From NCBI GenBank assembly GCA_905193145.1, contig CAJJNP010000055.1, forward strand, positions 1 to 17,188: a stretch of 17,188 nt of DNA. The letters run 5' to 3'. This stretch comes from an uncultured Odoribacter sp. GTDB lineage: Bacteria > Bacteroidota > Bacteroidia > Bacteroidales > Marinifilaceae. A program made the position numbers and the translations under genes. The notes below the pieces were generated by a model. That model ran no database searches, had not been told where the DNA came from, and saw only the letters and a program-made list of their open reading frames with translations. Positions 6,311 through 14,246 of the stretch are shown in pieces; within the stretch, counting starts at the first letter, position 1, and every line of letters begins with the position of its first letter.

Positions 6311-8478
6311 TGAGACTTGTATTGTATATTGTAGGGGTGATATGGGGAGTGTGTGTCTCCTGTAAGAGCTCTTTGCCGCCAATCGATTATACACAATGGG
6401 TGAACCCGTTTATCGGCACAGATTTTACCGGGAATACCTATCCTGGAGCTCAGGTTCCTTTTGGGAGGGTGCAGTTGAGTCCTGACAATGGTCTGTCGGG
6501 GTGGGATCGTATTGCCGGGTATTTCTATCCGGATAGTACGATTGCTGGATTCAGCCATACTCATTTGTCGGGGACTGGTGCCGGTGATCTTTATGACATT
6601 TCTTTTATGCCTGTGACGCTGCCTTATGTGGAGGCTGAGGGGGCTTTGGGGATTTACTCGAAGTTTTCGCATGGTGATGAGGCTGCCTCTGCCGGTTATT
6701 ATCGGGTGAGACTGGCGGATTATGATATCGATGTTGAATTGACAGCGACGGAGCGGTGTGGTATCCAGCGATATACATTCCCACAGGATGAGGCTGTGGT
6801 GTTCCTGAATTTGGGGAAAGCGATGAATTGGGATCGTACTACGGATGCTTATGTGGAAGTGGTGGATTCATGTACGGTGCAGGGTTATCGTTTTTCTGAT
6901 GGATGGGCAAGGGGGCAGCGTGTGTTTTTCCGTTCTGTTTTTTCGAAGCCATTTGATAACATGGTGTTGGATTCAGTTACGATGATAGTCCGCTTTGATT
7001 TTGAGTCGCTTGTTGGAAAAACATTGGTGGTGCGGACGGCGCTCTCCGGTGTCAGTATGGAGGGGGCTGCCAAGAATTTGGTTGCCGAGGCTCCGCATAA
7101 TGATTTTGACTGTTATAGAGAGGAGGCCCGAGAGAGCTGGAATCATGAATTGGGAAAACTAGAGGTTAAAGGCTGTAATCAGGATGAACTGGTGAATTTT
7201 TATACAGCTCTGTATCATACGATGCTGGCTCCGACGATATACAGCGATGTGGATGGGGCTTATTATGGACCGGACAGGCAGGTTCACCATGCAGATGGGT
7301 GGGTGAACTATTGTACTTTCTCGTTGTGGGATACATACCGTGCAGCATATCCGTTATTGACTTATACACAGCCTCACCGCACGAATGACATGGTGAAGTC
7401 GCTGTTGGCTTTTTATGAACAGAACGGCCGCTTGCCGGTGTGGAATTTATGGGGGAGTGAAACGGATATGATGATGGGGTATCATGCTGTGCCTGTCATT
7501 GTGGATGCCTGCCTGAAGGAAATCGGTGATTTTGATGCCGTGAAGGCTTTGGAGGCTTGTGTGGCAACGGCAAATTTGGATGATTACCGAGGTATCGGAC
7601 AATACAAGAAATTTGGATATGTTCCTTATAATCTGAAAGATGAATGGAATGCAGAGGATTGGTCGCTATCCAAGACCTTGGAATATGCCTTTGATGATTA
7701 TTGCATAGCTATGTTGGCAGAGAAACTGGGCAAGAAACAGTTGGCTGAAGAGTTTTATATGCGTTCGCAGAATTACCGAAATGTGTTTAATCCGGCAACG
7801 GGTTTTATGCAGCCTCGGGATGATAAGGGTGTATTTCAGCCGGATTATTCTCCCGATGAATATACTCCCCATATCTGTGAGAGCAATGGGTGGCATTACT
7901 TATGGTCTGTGCAGCATGATATAGAAGGTTTGATGGCATTGATGGGAGGAAAAGAGCGTTTTGCAGAAAAATTGGACAGAATGTTTGCGTATGTCCCTTC
8001 GAATCAGAAGGAGCTGCCGATATTCAGTACGGGTATGATAGGGCAATATGTTCATGGAAACGAACCGTGCCACCATGTTATTTATCTGTATAACCGGACT
8101 GGGCAGACCTGGAAGACTCAGAAATATGTAGCTCAAGTGATGCACAACCTTTATATGAATGCTCCGGACGGATTGTGCGGTAATGAGGATTGCGGGCAAA
8201 TGTCCGCTTGGTATGTATTCAGTGCTATGGGATTCTATCCGGTGAATCCTGTCGGCGGGCGGTATGAAATCGGTACTCCGCTTTTCCCTGAAATGCGAAT
8301 GCATCTTTCCAACGGAAAGACTTTTACAGTGCTGGCTCCGAAGGTGAGTCCACAGAATGTTTATATTCAGTCGGTACGTGTGGATGGAAAACCTTACGAT
8401 AAAAGTTATCTGACCCACGAGCAAATCATGGAGGGAGTGACCGTGGAATTTGAGATGGGACCGGAACCGATATGGTAA
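6310..8478 (+). CDS. GH92 family glycoside hydrolase, alpha-mannosidase-like lipoprotein
   Basis: A 722-residue protein with a short hydrophobic N-terminus ending in CVSC (Cys18), a probable lipoprotein signal. Mature sequence begins near DYTQWVNPFIGTD, the standard GH92 opening. Further GH92 signatures in order are GNTYPGAQVPFG, AGFSHTHLSGTGAGD, CTFSLWDTYRAAYPL, CESNGWHYLW (Glu524, the probable general acid), GNEPCHHVIYLYN and GNEDCGQMSAWYVFSAMG (Glu626-Asp627, in the region of the general base). GH92 enzymes are calcium-dependent exo-alpha-mannosidases that remove mannose from N-glycans or yeast mannan. Length matches the family and the catalytic motifs look intact, so it should be active in the periplasm or on the surface. 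The ATG at 6310 is preferred over the GTG at 6307 because it forms a TGATG overlap with the preceding small gene. No SusC/D genes are adjacent. The exact linkage specificity cannot be read from sequence alone. Confidence 0.93.
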   Translation: MRLVLYIVGVIWGVCVSCKSSLPPIDYTQWVNPFIGTDFTGNTYPGAQVPFGRVQLSPDNGLSGWDRIAGYFYPDSTIAGFSHTHLSGTGAGDLYDISFMPVTLPYVEAEGALGIYSKFSHGDEAASAGYYRVRLADYDIDVELTATERCGIQRYTFPQDEAVVFLNLGKAMNWDRTTDAYVEVVDSCTVQGYRFSDGWARGQRVFFRSVFSKPFDNMVLDSVTMIVRFDFESLVGKTLVVRTALSGVSMEGAAKNLVAEAPHNDFDCYREEARESWNHELGKLEVKGCNQDELVNFYTALYHTMLAPTIYSDVDGAYYGPDRQVHHADGWVNYCTFSLWDTYRAAYPLLTYTQPHRTNDMVKSLLAFYEQNGRLPVWNLWGSETDMMMGYHAVPVIVDACLKEIGDFDAVKALEACVATANLDDYRGIGQYKKFGYVPYNLKDEWNAEDWSLSKTLEYAFDDYCIAMLAEKLGKKQLAEEFYMRSQNYRNVFNPATGFMQPRDDKGVFQPDYSPDEYTPHICESNGWHYLWSVQHDIEGLMALMGGKERFAEKLDRMFAYVPSNQKELPIFSTGMIGQYVHGNEPCHHVIYLYNRTGQTWKTQKYVAQVMHNLYMNAPDGLCGNEDCGQMSAWYVFSAMGFYPVNPVGGRYEIGTPLFPEMRMHLSNGKTFTVLAPKVSPQNVYIQSVRVDGKPYDKSYLTHEQIMEGVTVEFEMGPEPIW

Positions 8479-8503
8479 AGCGTGCAGAATGAACGAACCT
8501 CTT

Positions 8504-8550
8504 AAAAAACAATAGGCGGTAAGTCTTTGAAAACAAGAACCTACCGCCTA
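8504..8550 (-). terminator. Rho-independent terminator of ppdK
   Basis: Inverted repeat TAGGCGGTA (8513-8521) and TACCGCCTA (8542-8550), with a partly pairing 20-base loop. Read on the minus strand, the stem is followed by TTGTTTTTT (8512-8504), which fits termination of ppdK, whose stop is 21 bp away. On the plus strand only a weak AAAAGTTT follows, so help in terminating GH92 is possible but less clear. Confidence 0.75.
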
Positions 8551-8570
8551 AAAGTTTAGTTATCTGTCAT

Positions 8571-11300
8571 TTATTGCTTGTGCATGATAGCAGCTTGGGC
8601 CGCAGCTACGCGTGCGATAGGCACACGGAACGGAGAACAGCTTACGTAGTTCATGCCTACTAAGTCACAGAAGATTACTGATGAAGGTTCACCTCCGTGC
8701 TCACCACAAATACCTACTTTCAAGCTTGAGTTTGTCTTGCGACCTAACTCTACACCCATTCTAACCAGACGACCTACACCTTCCTGATCGAGAACTGCAA
8801 ATGGATCTGTTTTCAAGATACCTTTACGGATGTATTCCGGCAAGAATTTACCAGCATCGTCACGAGAGTATCCGAATGTCATCTGAGTCAAGTCGTTGGT
8901 ACCGAATGAGAAGAATTCTGCAACTTCTGCAATCTGGTCTGCAGTGATAGCTGCACGCGGGATTTCAATCATGGTTCCTACCATGAAGTCTACTTTTACG
9001 CCTTTTTCTTCAAATACCTGTGCTGCAACGCGACGGATGATTTCTGACTGCTGTTTCAACTCTTTTACTGTACCTACAAGCGGAACCATGATTTCAGGTT
9101 TAGGATCCAAACCACGCAGTTTCAAGTTGCAAGCAGCCTCAATGATAGCACGTGCCTGCATTTCTGTGATTTCAGGATAAGTGATACCCAGACGGCAACC
9201 ACGGTGTCCTAACATCGGGTTGAATTCATGCAGTGAATCTACTTTCTCTTTGATGCGAGCCACTGGCATACCCAGTTTCTGTGCCATATATTGTTGTGAT
9301 GCCGGTTCGTTCGGAGTGAACTCATGCAAAGGTGGGTCAAGCAGACGGATGGTTACGCCGAGACCGTTCATTGCTTCAAGGATTCCTTCGAAGTCTTCTC
9401 TCTGCATCGGAAGAATCTTGTTCAATGCTGCACGACGGCCTTCTACTGTTTCAGAAAGAATCATTTCGCGCATTGCATCAATACGGTGACCTTCGAAGAA
9501 CATATGCTCTGTACGGCAAAGTCCTACTCCCTTAGCTCCGAATTCACGTGCTTTACGAGCATCTTTCGGGGTATCTGCATTGGTACGTACGTACATGCGG
9601 GTGTATTTTTCTGCCAAGTTCATGATGGCTGTGAAGTCGCTGTTCAGGGTAGCATCTTCTGTCTCTACTTTACCCAGATAAACTTCTCCGGTTGAACCAT
9701 TCAATGAAATCCAGTCTCCTTCATTGATAAGGTTGCCGTTTACGCTGAAGTTGCGTTTTGCGTAGTCTACTACGATGTCTCCTGCTCCAGATACACAGCA
9801 TTTACCCATACCACGAGCAACTACGGCTGCGTGTGAGGTCATACCTCCACGGGCTGTAAGGATACCTTCTGAAACGTTCATTCCACGCAGGTCTTCTGGT
9901 GAAGTTTCCAAACGTACAAGTACTACTTTTTCGCCTCTGTTTTTCCACTCTTCAGCTTCGTCTGCGAAGAATACTACACGACCGCATGCTGCGCCCGGAG
10001 ATGCTGGCAGACCTTTGGTGATAGTGTGAGCTTTTTTAAGAGCTTCTTTGTTGAATACCGGGTGAAGAAGTTCGTCCAATTTAGCCGGTTCCTGACGTAA
10101 TAATGCTGTTTTTTCGTCAATCATGCCTTGTTTCAACATGTCAACAGCCATTTTTACCATGGCAGCTCCGGTACGTTTACCGTTACGAGTCTGCAACATC
10201 CAAAGTTTACCATCCTGAATGGTGAATTCCATATCCTGCATATCGTGGAAGTGTTCTTCCAGTTTGTTCTGTACAGCATCCAAGTCTGCGTATGCAGATG
10301 GCATTGCTTCTTCCAATGAAGGATATTTAGATGCACGCTCTTCTTCTGAAATTCCTTGTTGTTTTGCCCAACGACGAGATCCTTCGATGGTGATTTCCTG
10401 TGGAGTGCGGATTCCGGCAACTACGTCTTCGCCTTGTGCGTTGATTAGGTATTCTCCGTTGAAAATGTCTTCTCCGGTTGCTGCATCACGGGTGAAAGCT
10501 ACACCGGTAGCTGAGTTGTTACCCATGTTTCCGTATACCATTGACTGTACATTAACTGCAGTTCCCCATTCTTCAGGAATCTGGTTCAGCTGACGGTAAA
10601 GTACTGCACGTTCTGTCATCCAAGAATCGAATACAGCACAGATTGCTCCCCAAAGCTGTTCCCATGGACAGGTCGGGAAGTCTTTACCGGTACGGCTTTT
10701 TACAACAGTCTTGAAGTTTTCTACCAAAACCTGGAGGTCTTCAACTGTAAAATCAGTATCGTTTTTGATATTTTTAGCTTCTTTCAGCTTGTCGATTTCT
10801 ACTTCAAAAGGATTGTGTTCGCCTTTTGCAGCAGCAACGCCCATTACAACGTCACCATACATCTGGATAAAACGACGGTAAGAGTCCCATGCAAAACGTG
10901 CATTGCCTGATTTCTCTGCCAATAACTGTACTGCGTCATCGTTCAAACCAAGGTTCAGTACAGTGTCCATCATACCCGGCATAGATACACGTGCTCCGGA
11001 ACGTACGGATACCATCAACGGGAATGCTTCACCTTTTGAGCCGAATTTTGCATTCATGATTTTTTCCATGTGTGCGATTCCGGCTTTTACTTGATCTTCA
11101 ATCAATTTTACTACTGCATCTTTTCCTTGTTGATTGTAGAGAGTACAAACTTCTGTTGTGATGGTGAAACCTGCAGGTACTGGCAGCCCGATGAGATTCA
11201 TTTCTGCAAGGTTGGCACCTTTACCACCCAGCAGATTTTTCATGTCTGCTTTTCCTTCAGCTTTTCCGTCTCCAAATGTGTAAACGTACTTAGTGTTCAT
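8571..11300 (-). CDS. ppdK: Pyruvate, phosphate dikinase
   Basis: A 909-residue cytoplasmic enzyme interconverting pyruvate, ATP and phosphate with PEP, AMP and pyrophosphate. All three parts are visible. The N-terminal ATP-grasp domain has KNLLGGKGANLAEMN (about 21-35) and SVRSGARVSMPGMMDTVLN. The central phosphohistidine domain has GGMTSHAAVVARGMGK with catalytic His490. The C-terminal PEP/pyruvate barrel has FGTNDLTQMTFGYSRDD and GICGEHGGEP with Cys865, equivalent to the catalytic Cys near the C-terminus of the clostridial enzyme. Length is slightly above the about 875-890 usual. ATG at 11300 is the natural start, since MNTKYVYTFGDG is a family-like N-terminus. In Bacteroides it links glycolysis and the PEP-succinate route using pyrophosphate. 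The gene is monocistronic: its own terminator follows, and a divergent gene lies upstream. No consensus -7 element was found in its about 200-bp leader region. Confidence 0.97.
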   Translation of the reverse strand: MNTKYVYTFGDGKAEGKADMKNLLGGKGANLAEMNLIGLPVPAGFTITTEVCTLYNQQGKDAVVKLIEDQVKAGIAHMEKIMNAKFGSKGEAFPLMVSVRSGARVSMPGMMDTVLNLGLNDDAVQLLAEKSGNARFAWDSYRRFIQMYGDVVMGVAAAKGEHNPFEVEIDKLKEAKNIKNDTDFTVEDLQVLVENFKTVVKSRTGKDFPTCPWEQLWGAICAVFDSWMTERAVLYRQLNQIPEEWGTAVNVQSMVYGNMGNNSATGVAFTRDAATGEDIFNGEYLINAQGEDVVAGIRTPQEITIEGSRRWAKQQGISEEERASKYPSLEEAMPSAYADLDAVQNKLEEHFHDMQDMEFTIQDGKLWMLQTRNGKRTGAAMVKMAVDMLKQGMIDEKTALLRQEPAKLDELLHPVFNKEALKKAHTITKGLPASPGAACGRVVFFADEAEEWKNRGEKVVLVRLETSPEDLRGMNVSEGILTARGGMTSHAAVVARGMGKCCVSGAGDIVVDYAKRNFSVNGNLINEGDWISLNGSTGEVYLGKVETEDATLNSDFTAIMNLAEKYTRMYVRTNADTPKDARKAREFGAKGVGLCRTEHMFFEGHRIDAMREMILSETVEGRRAALNKILPMQREDFEGILEAMNGLGVTIRLLDPPLHEFTPNEPASQQYMAQKLGMPVARIKEKVDSLHEFNPMLGHRGCRLGITYPEITEMQARAIIEAACNLKLRGLDPKPEIMVPLVGTVKELKQQSEIIRRVAAQVFEEKGVKVDFMVGTMIEIPRAAITADQIAEVAEFFSFGTNDLTQMTFGYSRDDAGKFLPEYIRKGILKTDPFAVLDQEGVGRLVRMGVELGRKTNSSLKVGICGEHGGEPSSVIFCDLVGMNYVSCSPFRVPIARVAAAQAAIMHKQ

Positions 11301-11320
11301 ATTGTGTTTTTTGTTATTTT

Positions 11321-11337
11321 GCCTCCCGCAAGGAGGC
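11321..11337 (-). promoter_or_regulatory. GC-rich hairpin in the ppdK 5' leader
   Basis: GCCTCC (11321-11326) and GGAGGC (11332-11337) form a 6-bp all-GC stem with a 5-base loop, in an otherwise very AT-rich leader, 20 bp before the ppdK start. In the ppdK mRNA orientation the 5' arm is GCCUCC. No U run follows, so it is not an obvious terminator. It may stabilise the mRNA or affect ribosome access. Confidence 0.4.
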
Positions 11338-11481
11338 GGTTGTTATTATAAAGTTGTTATTTTCTCAAAGTATTGAATCTCAATTAAGAATGTGTTATAT
11401 ATAACCACTTATTTCAAACTGCGAAATTAAGATATTTTTTTTTATATACAAAAATGGTTTTTCTGTTTTTTAGAGAATGCG

Positions 11482-11489
11482 TATTTTTG
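11482..11489 (+). promoter_or_regulatory. Putative -7 element (TATTTTTG) for the radical SAM gene
   Basis: Exact TAnnTTTG match 18 bp before the ATG at 11507, which predicts a short leader of about 10 nt. It lies inside the alternative reading-frame start at 11477, which argues against that upstream start. The expected -33 TTTG is represented only by a T-rich tract (about 11457-11463). Confidence 0.4.
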
Positions 11490-11506
11490 CAGAGAATTTT
11501 AATGGT

Positions 11507-12442
11507 ATGAAGAAACGATATAATGATTTTCCGTCTTTTTTTAAGACGCTGTTTCACGAGCGGGTGCAGAAATTGTCTATTGACGGTGGTTTTACCTGTC
11601 CGAACCGAGACGGAGTGAAAGGGGTGGGCGGATGCAGCTTTTGTAATAATCGTAGTTTTAGTCCAGGGTATTGCCGGGCTACAGCTTCTATTACTTCGCA
11701 AGTGGAAGAGGGAAAAGTTTTTTTTGCTCATAAGTATGCAGGTCAGAAATATTTGGCATATTTCCAAGCTTATTCGAATACTTATGCTCCGCTTGAGGTG
11801 TTGAAAAATAGGTATGAGGAGGCTTTGGCTTGTCCGGATGTTGTAGGGTTGGTAATCGGTACCCGTCCGGATGCTGTCAGTGAAGAGGTGCTTGATTATA
11901 TTGCTGATTTGGCTAAAAGGTATTATGTTTGTGTGGAGTATGGAGTGGAGTCGGTGAATGAGGAGGTTTTGAAAACCATTAATCGAGGACATTCTTTTGC
12001 TGAGGCTGAAAGAGCCATTTGTATGACTGCTGAGCGAGGAATTACTATTGGTGCTCATTTGATATTTGGGTTGCCGGGAGAGAGTAGAGAGTCGATGCTG
12101 GCAGGGGCGGTGCGTTTGTGTGATTTACCAATCAATGTATTGAAGTTGCATCAATTGCAAATTATTCGTGATACTCGTATGGCAGATGAGTATTTGAAAA
12201 ATCCTGCGGCATTCCGGTTGTATTCTCTAGAGGAGTATTTGGATTTTGTGGTGGATGTTATTGAATATATTCGGCCGGAGGTTTATTTGGAGCGTTTTGT
12301 TAATCAGGCTCCGGAGGAGTATCTGATTGCTCCAAGATGGGGTGTCAAGAATTTTGAATTTGTTGCTAAGCTGGATAAGCGTTTACAAGAACGAGATAGT
12401 TGGCAAGGGAAGAAAAGAGGTTTTGAGAATTTATTTATATAA
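11507..12442 (+). CDS. TIGR01212/YhcC-type radical SAM protein
   Basis: A 311-residue cytoplasmic protein beginning MKKRYNDFPSFFKTLF. The cluster site is TCPNRDGVKGVGGCSFC, with Cys31, Cys43 and Cys46 (C-x11-C-x2-C), the Elp3-like spacing typical of the TIGR01212 family rather than the classic Cx3Cx2C. Downstream family features are FQAYSNTYAPLE, GTRPDAVSEEVLDYI, CVEYGVESVNEEVLKTINRGH, GLPGESRESML and LKLHQLQIIRDTRMA, consistent with the SAM-binding partial barrel. The reaction of this family is not firmly known to me, though RNA modification is often proposed by analogy with Elp3. An ATG at 11477 would add ten residues but overlaps the predicted -7 element. It shares its upstream region with divergent ppdK and is followed after 5 bp by a prolyl-tRNA deacylase gene, so the two are probably one operon. 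Confidence 0.9.
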   Translation: MKKRYNDFPSFFKTLFHERVQKLSIDGGFTCPNRDGVKGVGGCSFCNNRSFSPGYCRATASITSQVEEGKVFFAHKYAGQKYLAYFQAYSNTYAPLEVLKNRYEEALACPDVVGLVIGTRPDAVSEEVLDYIADLAKRYYVCVEYGVESVNEEVLKTINRGHSFAEAERAICMTAERGITIGAHLIFGLPGESRESMLAGAVRLCDLPINVLKLHQLQIIRDTRMADEYLKNPAAFRLYSLEEYLDFVVDVIEYIRPEVYLERFVNQAPEEYLIAPRWGVKNFEFVAKLDKRLQERDSWQGKKRGFENLFI

Positions 12443-12447
12443 TTGAT

Positions 12448-12939
12448 ATGATAGGACAGGGAAAGGTATATGAAAGATTGGCTGAGCTGGGGATTGGATT
12501 TGATTATCTGGAACATCCGGAAGCTCCAACAATTGAAATCGCGCGACAGTATTGGGTGAATCTGGATAGTACGCATTGTAAGAATTTATTTTTTCGCAAC
12601 CATAAGGGCAACCAGCACTATCTGGTGATTTTCCATTGTGACCAGACGTTGGCTATTCATGATTTGGAGCATTTGTTGCACCAAGGAAAATTGAGTTTCG
12701 CTTCGGAAAAAAGAATGGAGAAGTATTTGGGATTGAAACCGGGGTCGGTAAGTCCTTTTGGATTGGTGAATGATGTGGAACACCATGTCTATGTTTTTTT
12801 GGATGAAAATCTAAAGAAAGCTTCTAAATTGTCTTTTCATCCGAATGATAACCGAGCTTCCCTGGCTATCAAAACGGAAGATTTTATCCGCTTTATGGAT
12901 AGCTCAGGGAATAGCTATGAATGGATTAAATTATATTAA
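12448..12939 (+). CDS. Prolyl-tRNA deacylase, ProXp-Ala/PrdX-like (YbaK superfamily)
   Basis: A 163-residue stand-alone editing domain. It shows the conserved CKNLFFRN segment with Lys45, the position of the key lysine in ProXp-Ala proteins, then GLKPGSVSPFGL and SFHPNDNRASLAI (His131) near the C-terminus. Enzymes of this type hydrolyse mischarged Ala-tRNA(Pro) in trans, protecting proline codons. Length (about 160-170) matches the stand-alone PrdX/ProX family, and no synthetase domain is attached. ATG 12448 lies 5 bp after the stop of the radical SAM gene, so translation is likely coupled in one transcript. The stop is only 9 bp from the stop of the convergent M64 peptidase gene, with no clear terminator in between. 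Substrate preference between Ala- and Cys-tRNA(Pro) is inferred from motifs. Confidence 0.88.
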   Translation: MIGQGKVYERLAELGIGFDYLEHPEAPTIEIARQYWVNLDSTHCKNLFFRNHKGNQHYLVIFHCDQTLAIHDLEHLLHQGKLSFASEKRMEKYLGLKPGSVSPFGLVNDVEHHVYVFLDENLKKASKLSFHPNDNRASLAIKTEDFIRFMDSSGNSYEWIKLY

Positions 12940-12948
12940 TCGTTTTAT

Positions 12949-14223
12949 TTAGCGACATAGCCATTGGATGTGTTTGATGATGGCGTGTGTGCATACCGGG
13001 CAAAACTTGTCGGTGGAGAATTCCTTCATCAGGCAAGTTTGGAACGGTCGGTAGATGCCTTTGCTGGCATATCCTCCGCCTTCGAAGACTCCTACTTCAT
13101 TTTTGTATTCTTCAGTCTGAGGAGTAGGGATGGGGGTGGTGGGTTTTATCAGTTTTTTCCAGTCTTTTTTATCAAAATCCTTTAATGTGGTCAAGTTCTC
13201 TTCCCAAGGTTCGATATTTTTGGGATACATTTCGCTGTAGGATACCGTGCCTACATATTCATCGCCTAATCCCATCAGTACATGACCAAATTCGTGTACA
13301 TATATTTTTCCGGTGCTCGTTGGATGGTGAGCAGCACTGATACCGTAGAAGTTGTAGATACCGCCGCCTCCGTATTTTTGTGTGTTGGAAAGCACATAGA
13401 TATATTCGTAGGGGACATGTGCTGCAATGTCTCGAAGACCCTGGAAGTCTTCAATCATTTGGTAGCGCTCGGAGTCGAAGGTGTAGAAACTGGCATTTGC
13501 GACCGTGTTTTTCCATACGCGTTCGCCCGGAAGGGATACGCCCGAATCTTTAGATGGTGCCCATACGGCACGGACATTAAAATTGTTTGCCTGTTCTTTG
13601 TAGGGAGAGTAGCTGAAGAATTCGTTTACAAAATTCTGACATGCTTCAACAAATTTTTCTTTTTCGTTGGCTGCATATCCTTCTGGTACGGGTACCAAAT
13701 CTATACGCTTGGATGGTTGACCATGGTAGGCAACTTCAAATGTTTCATATTGTGGGGTAAAAGGACGGATAAAATAGGACTCTGGGTTGATATCCTGTGT
13801 GAATTTTTTTTCGAATACTCCTTTTTTATTGCGAGAATAGATTTCTATTCGTACTGGATTTTTAGGATAGGGAAATATGACTGATTCCGGCATAGCTTTG
13901 CGGATGTGTTTGGCTTCATCGGTTGCTTGCCATTCGTTGAACAGGGTGTTGAAGCTACGTGAGTAAATCTCTTTACCGCTGGCTTTGTCTATGATTTTAA
14001 ACATTTGCATTCCGTAGCCGGTGTTATCTAACAATGTCACTTTAGAACCTCCCCAATAGGGTTCTGCTTTCAGTTCATCGAAGAAATATTCTTCGGTTTG
14101 GTAATCTCCGCAATGATAATAGTCAAAACGCATGGTGCGCTCATGAAAGTATTTTTCAAATTGAGCTTGGGTTGTTCCGCAAGCTATAACGATTGCGATA
14201 ACAGTAAAAAGAATATTTTTCAT
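12949..14223 (-). CDS. Secreted M64 (IgA-peptidase-type) zinc metallopeptidase
   Basis: A 424-residue protein with start ATG at 14223, MKNILFTVIAIVIACG. A longer frame to 14268 would overlap the end of lptD and bury the signal peptide. The signal could be cleaved by signal peptidase I near TTQAQ, or the VIAC at residues 12-15 could be a lipobox; acidic residues do not follow the Cys. Residues about 22-150 match the N-terminal beta domain of Bacteroides M64 proteins (FEKYFHERTMRFDYYHCGDY). The catalytic domain carries HEFGHVLMGLGDEY, with H310 and H314 as zinc ligands, E311 as catalytic base and D321 a probable third ligand. The archetype is Clostridium ramosum IgA protease, but IgA cleavage has not been shown for most Bacteroides members and should not be assumed. 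It lies 23 bp after lptD on the same strand, so it is probably cotranscribed. Confidence 0.88.
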   Translation of the reverse strand: MKNILFTVIAIVIACGTTQAQFEKYFHERTMRFDYYHCGDYQTEEYFFDELKAEPYWGGSKVTLLDNTGYGMQMFKIIDKASGKEIYSRSFNTLFNEWQATDEAKHIRKAMPESVIFPYPKNPVRIEIYSRNKKGVFEKKFTQDINPESYFIRPFTPQYETFEVAYHGQPSKRIDLVPVPEGYAANEKEKFVEACQNFVNEFFSYSPYKEQANNFNVRAVWAPSKDSGVSLPGERVWKNTVANASFYTFDSERYQMIEDFQGLRDIAAHVPYEYIYVLSNTQKYGGGGIYNFYGISAAHHPTSTGKIYVHEFGHVLMGLGDEYVGTVSYSEMYPKNIEPWEENLTTLKDFDKKDWKKLIKPTTPIPTPQTEEYKNEVGVFEGGGYASKGIYRPFQTCLMKEFSTDKFCPVCTHAIIKHIQWLCR

Positions 14224-14246
14224 GTTTATGTTAGTTTGGTTTTGAT

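Noticed and set aside
3702..8478. ATPase, yaaA, Cys-rich mini-gene and GH92 as one new defence operon
   Set aside because: There is a 122-bp gap with its own promoter element between the ATPase and yaaA, and yaaA and GH92 are ordinary chromosomal families; grouping them is not supported.
13282..13884. 200-codon open frame on the plus strand
   Set aside because: It lies opposite the M64 peptidase, whose HEFGH motif and domain order fix the coding strand.
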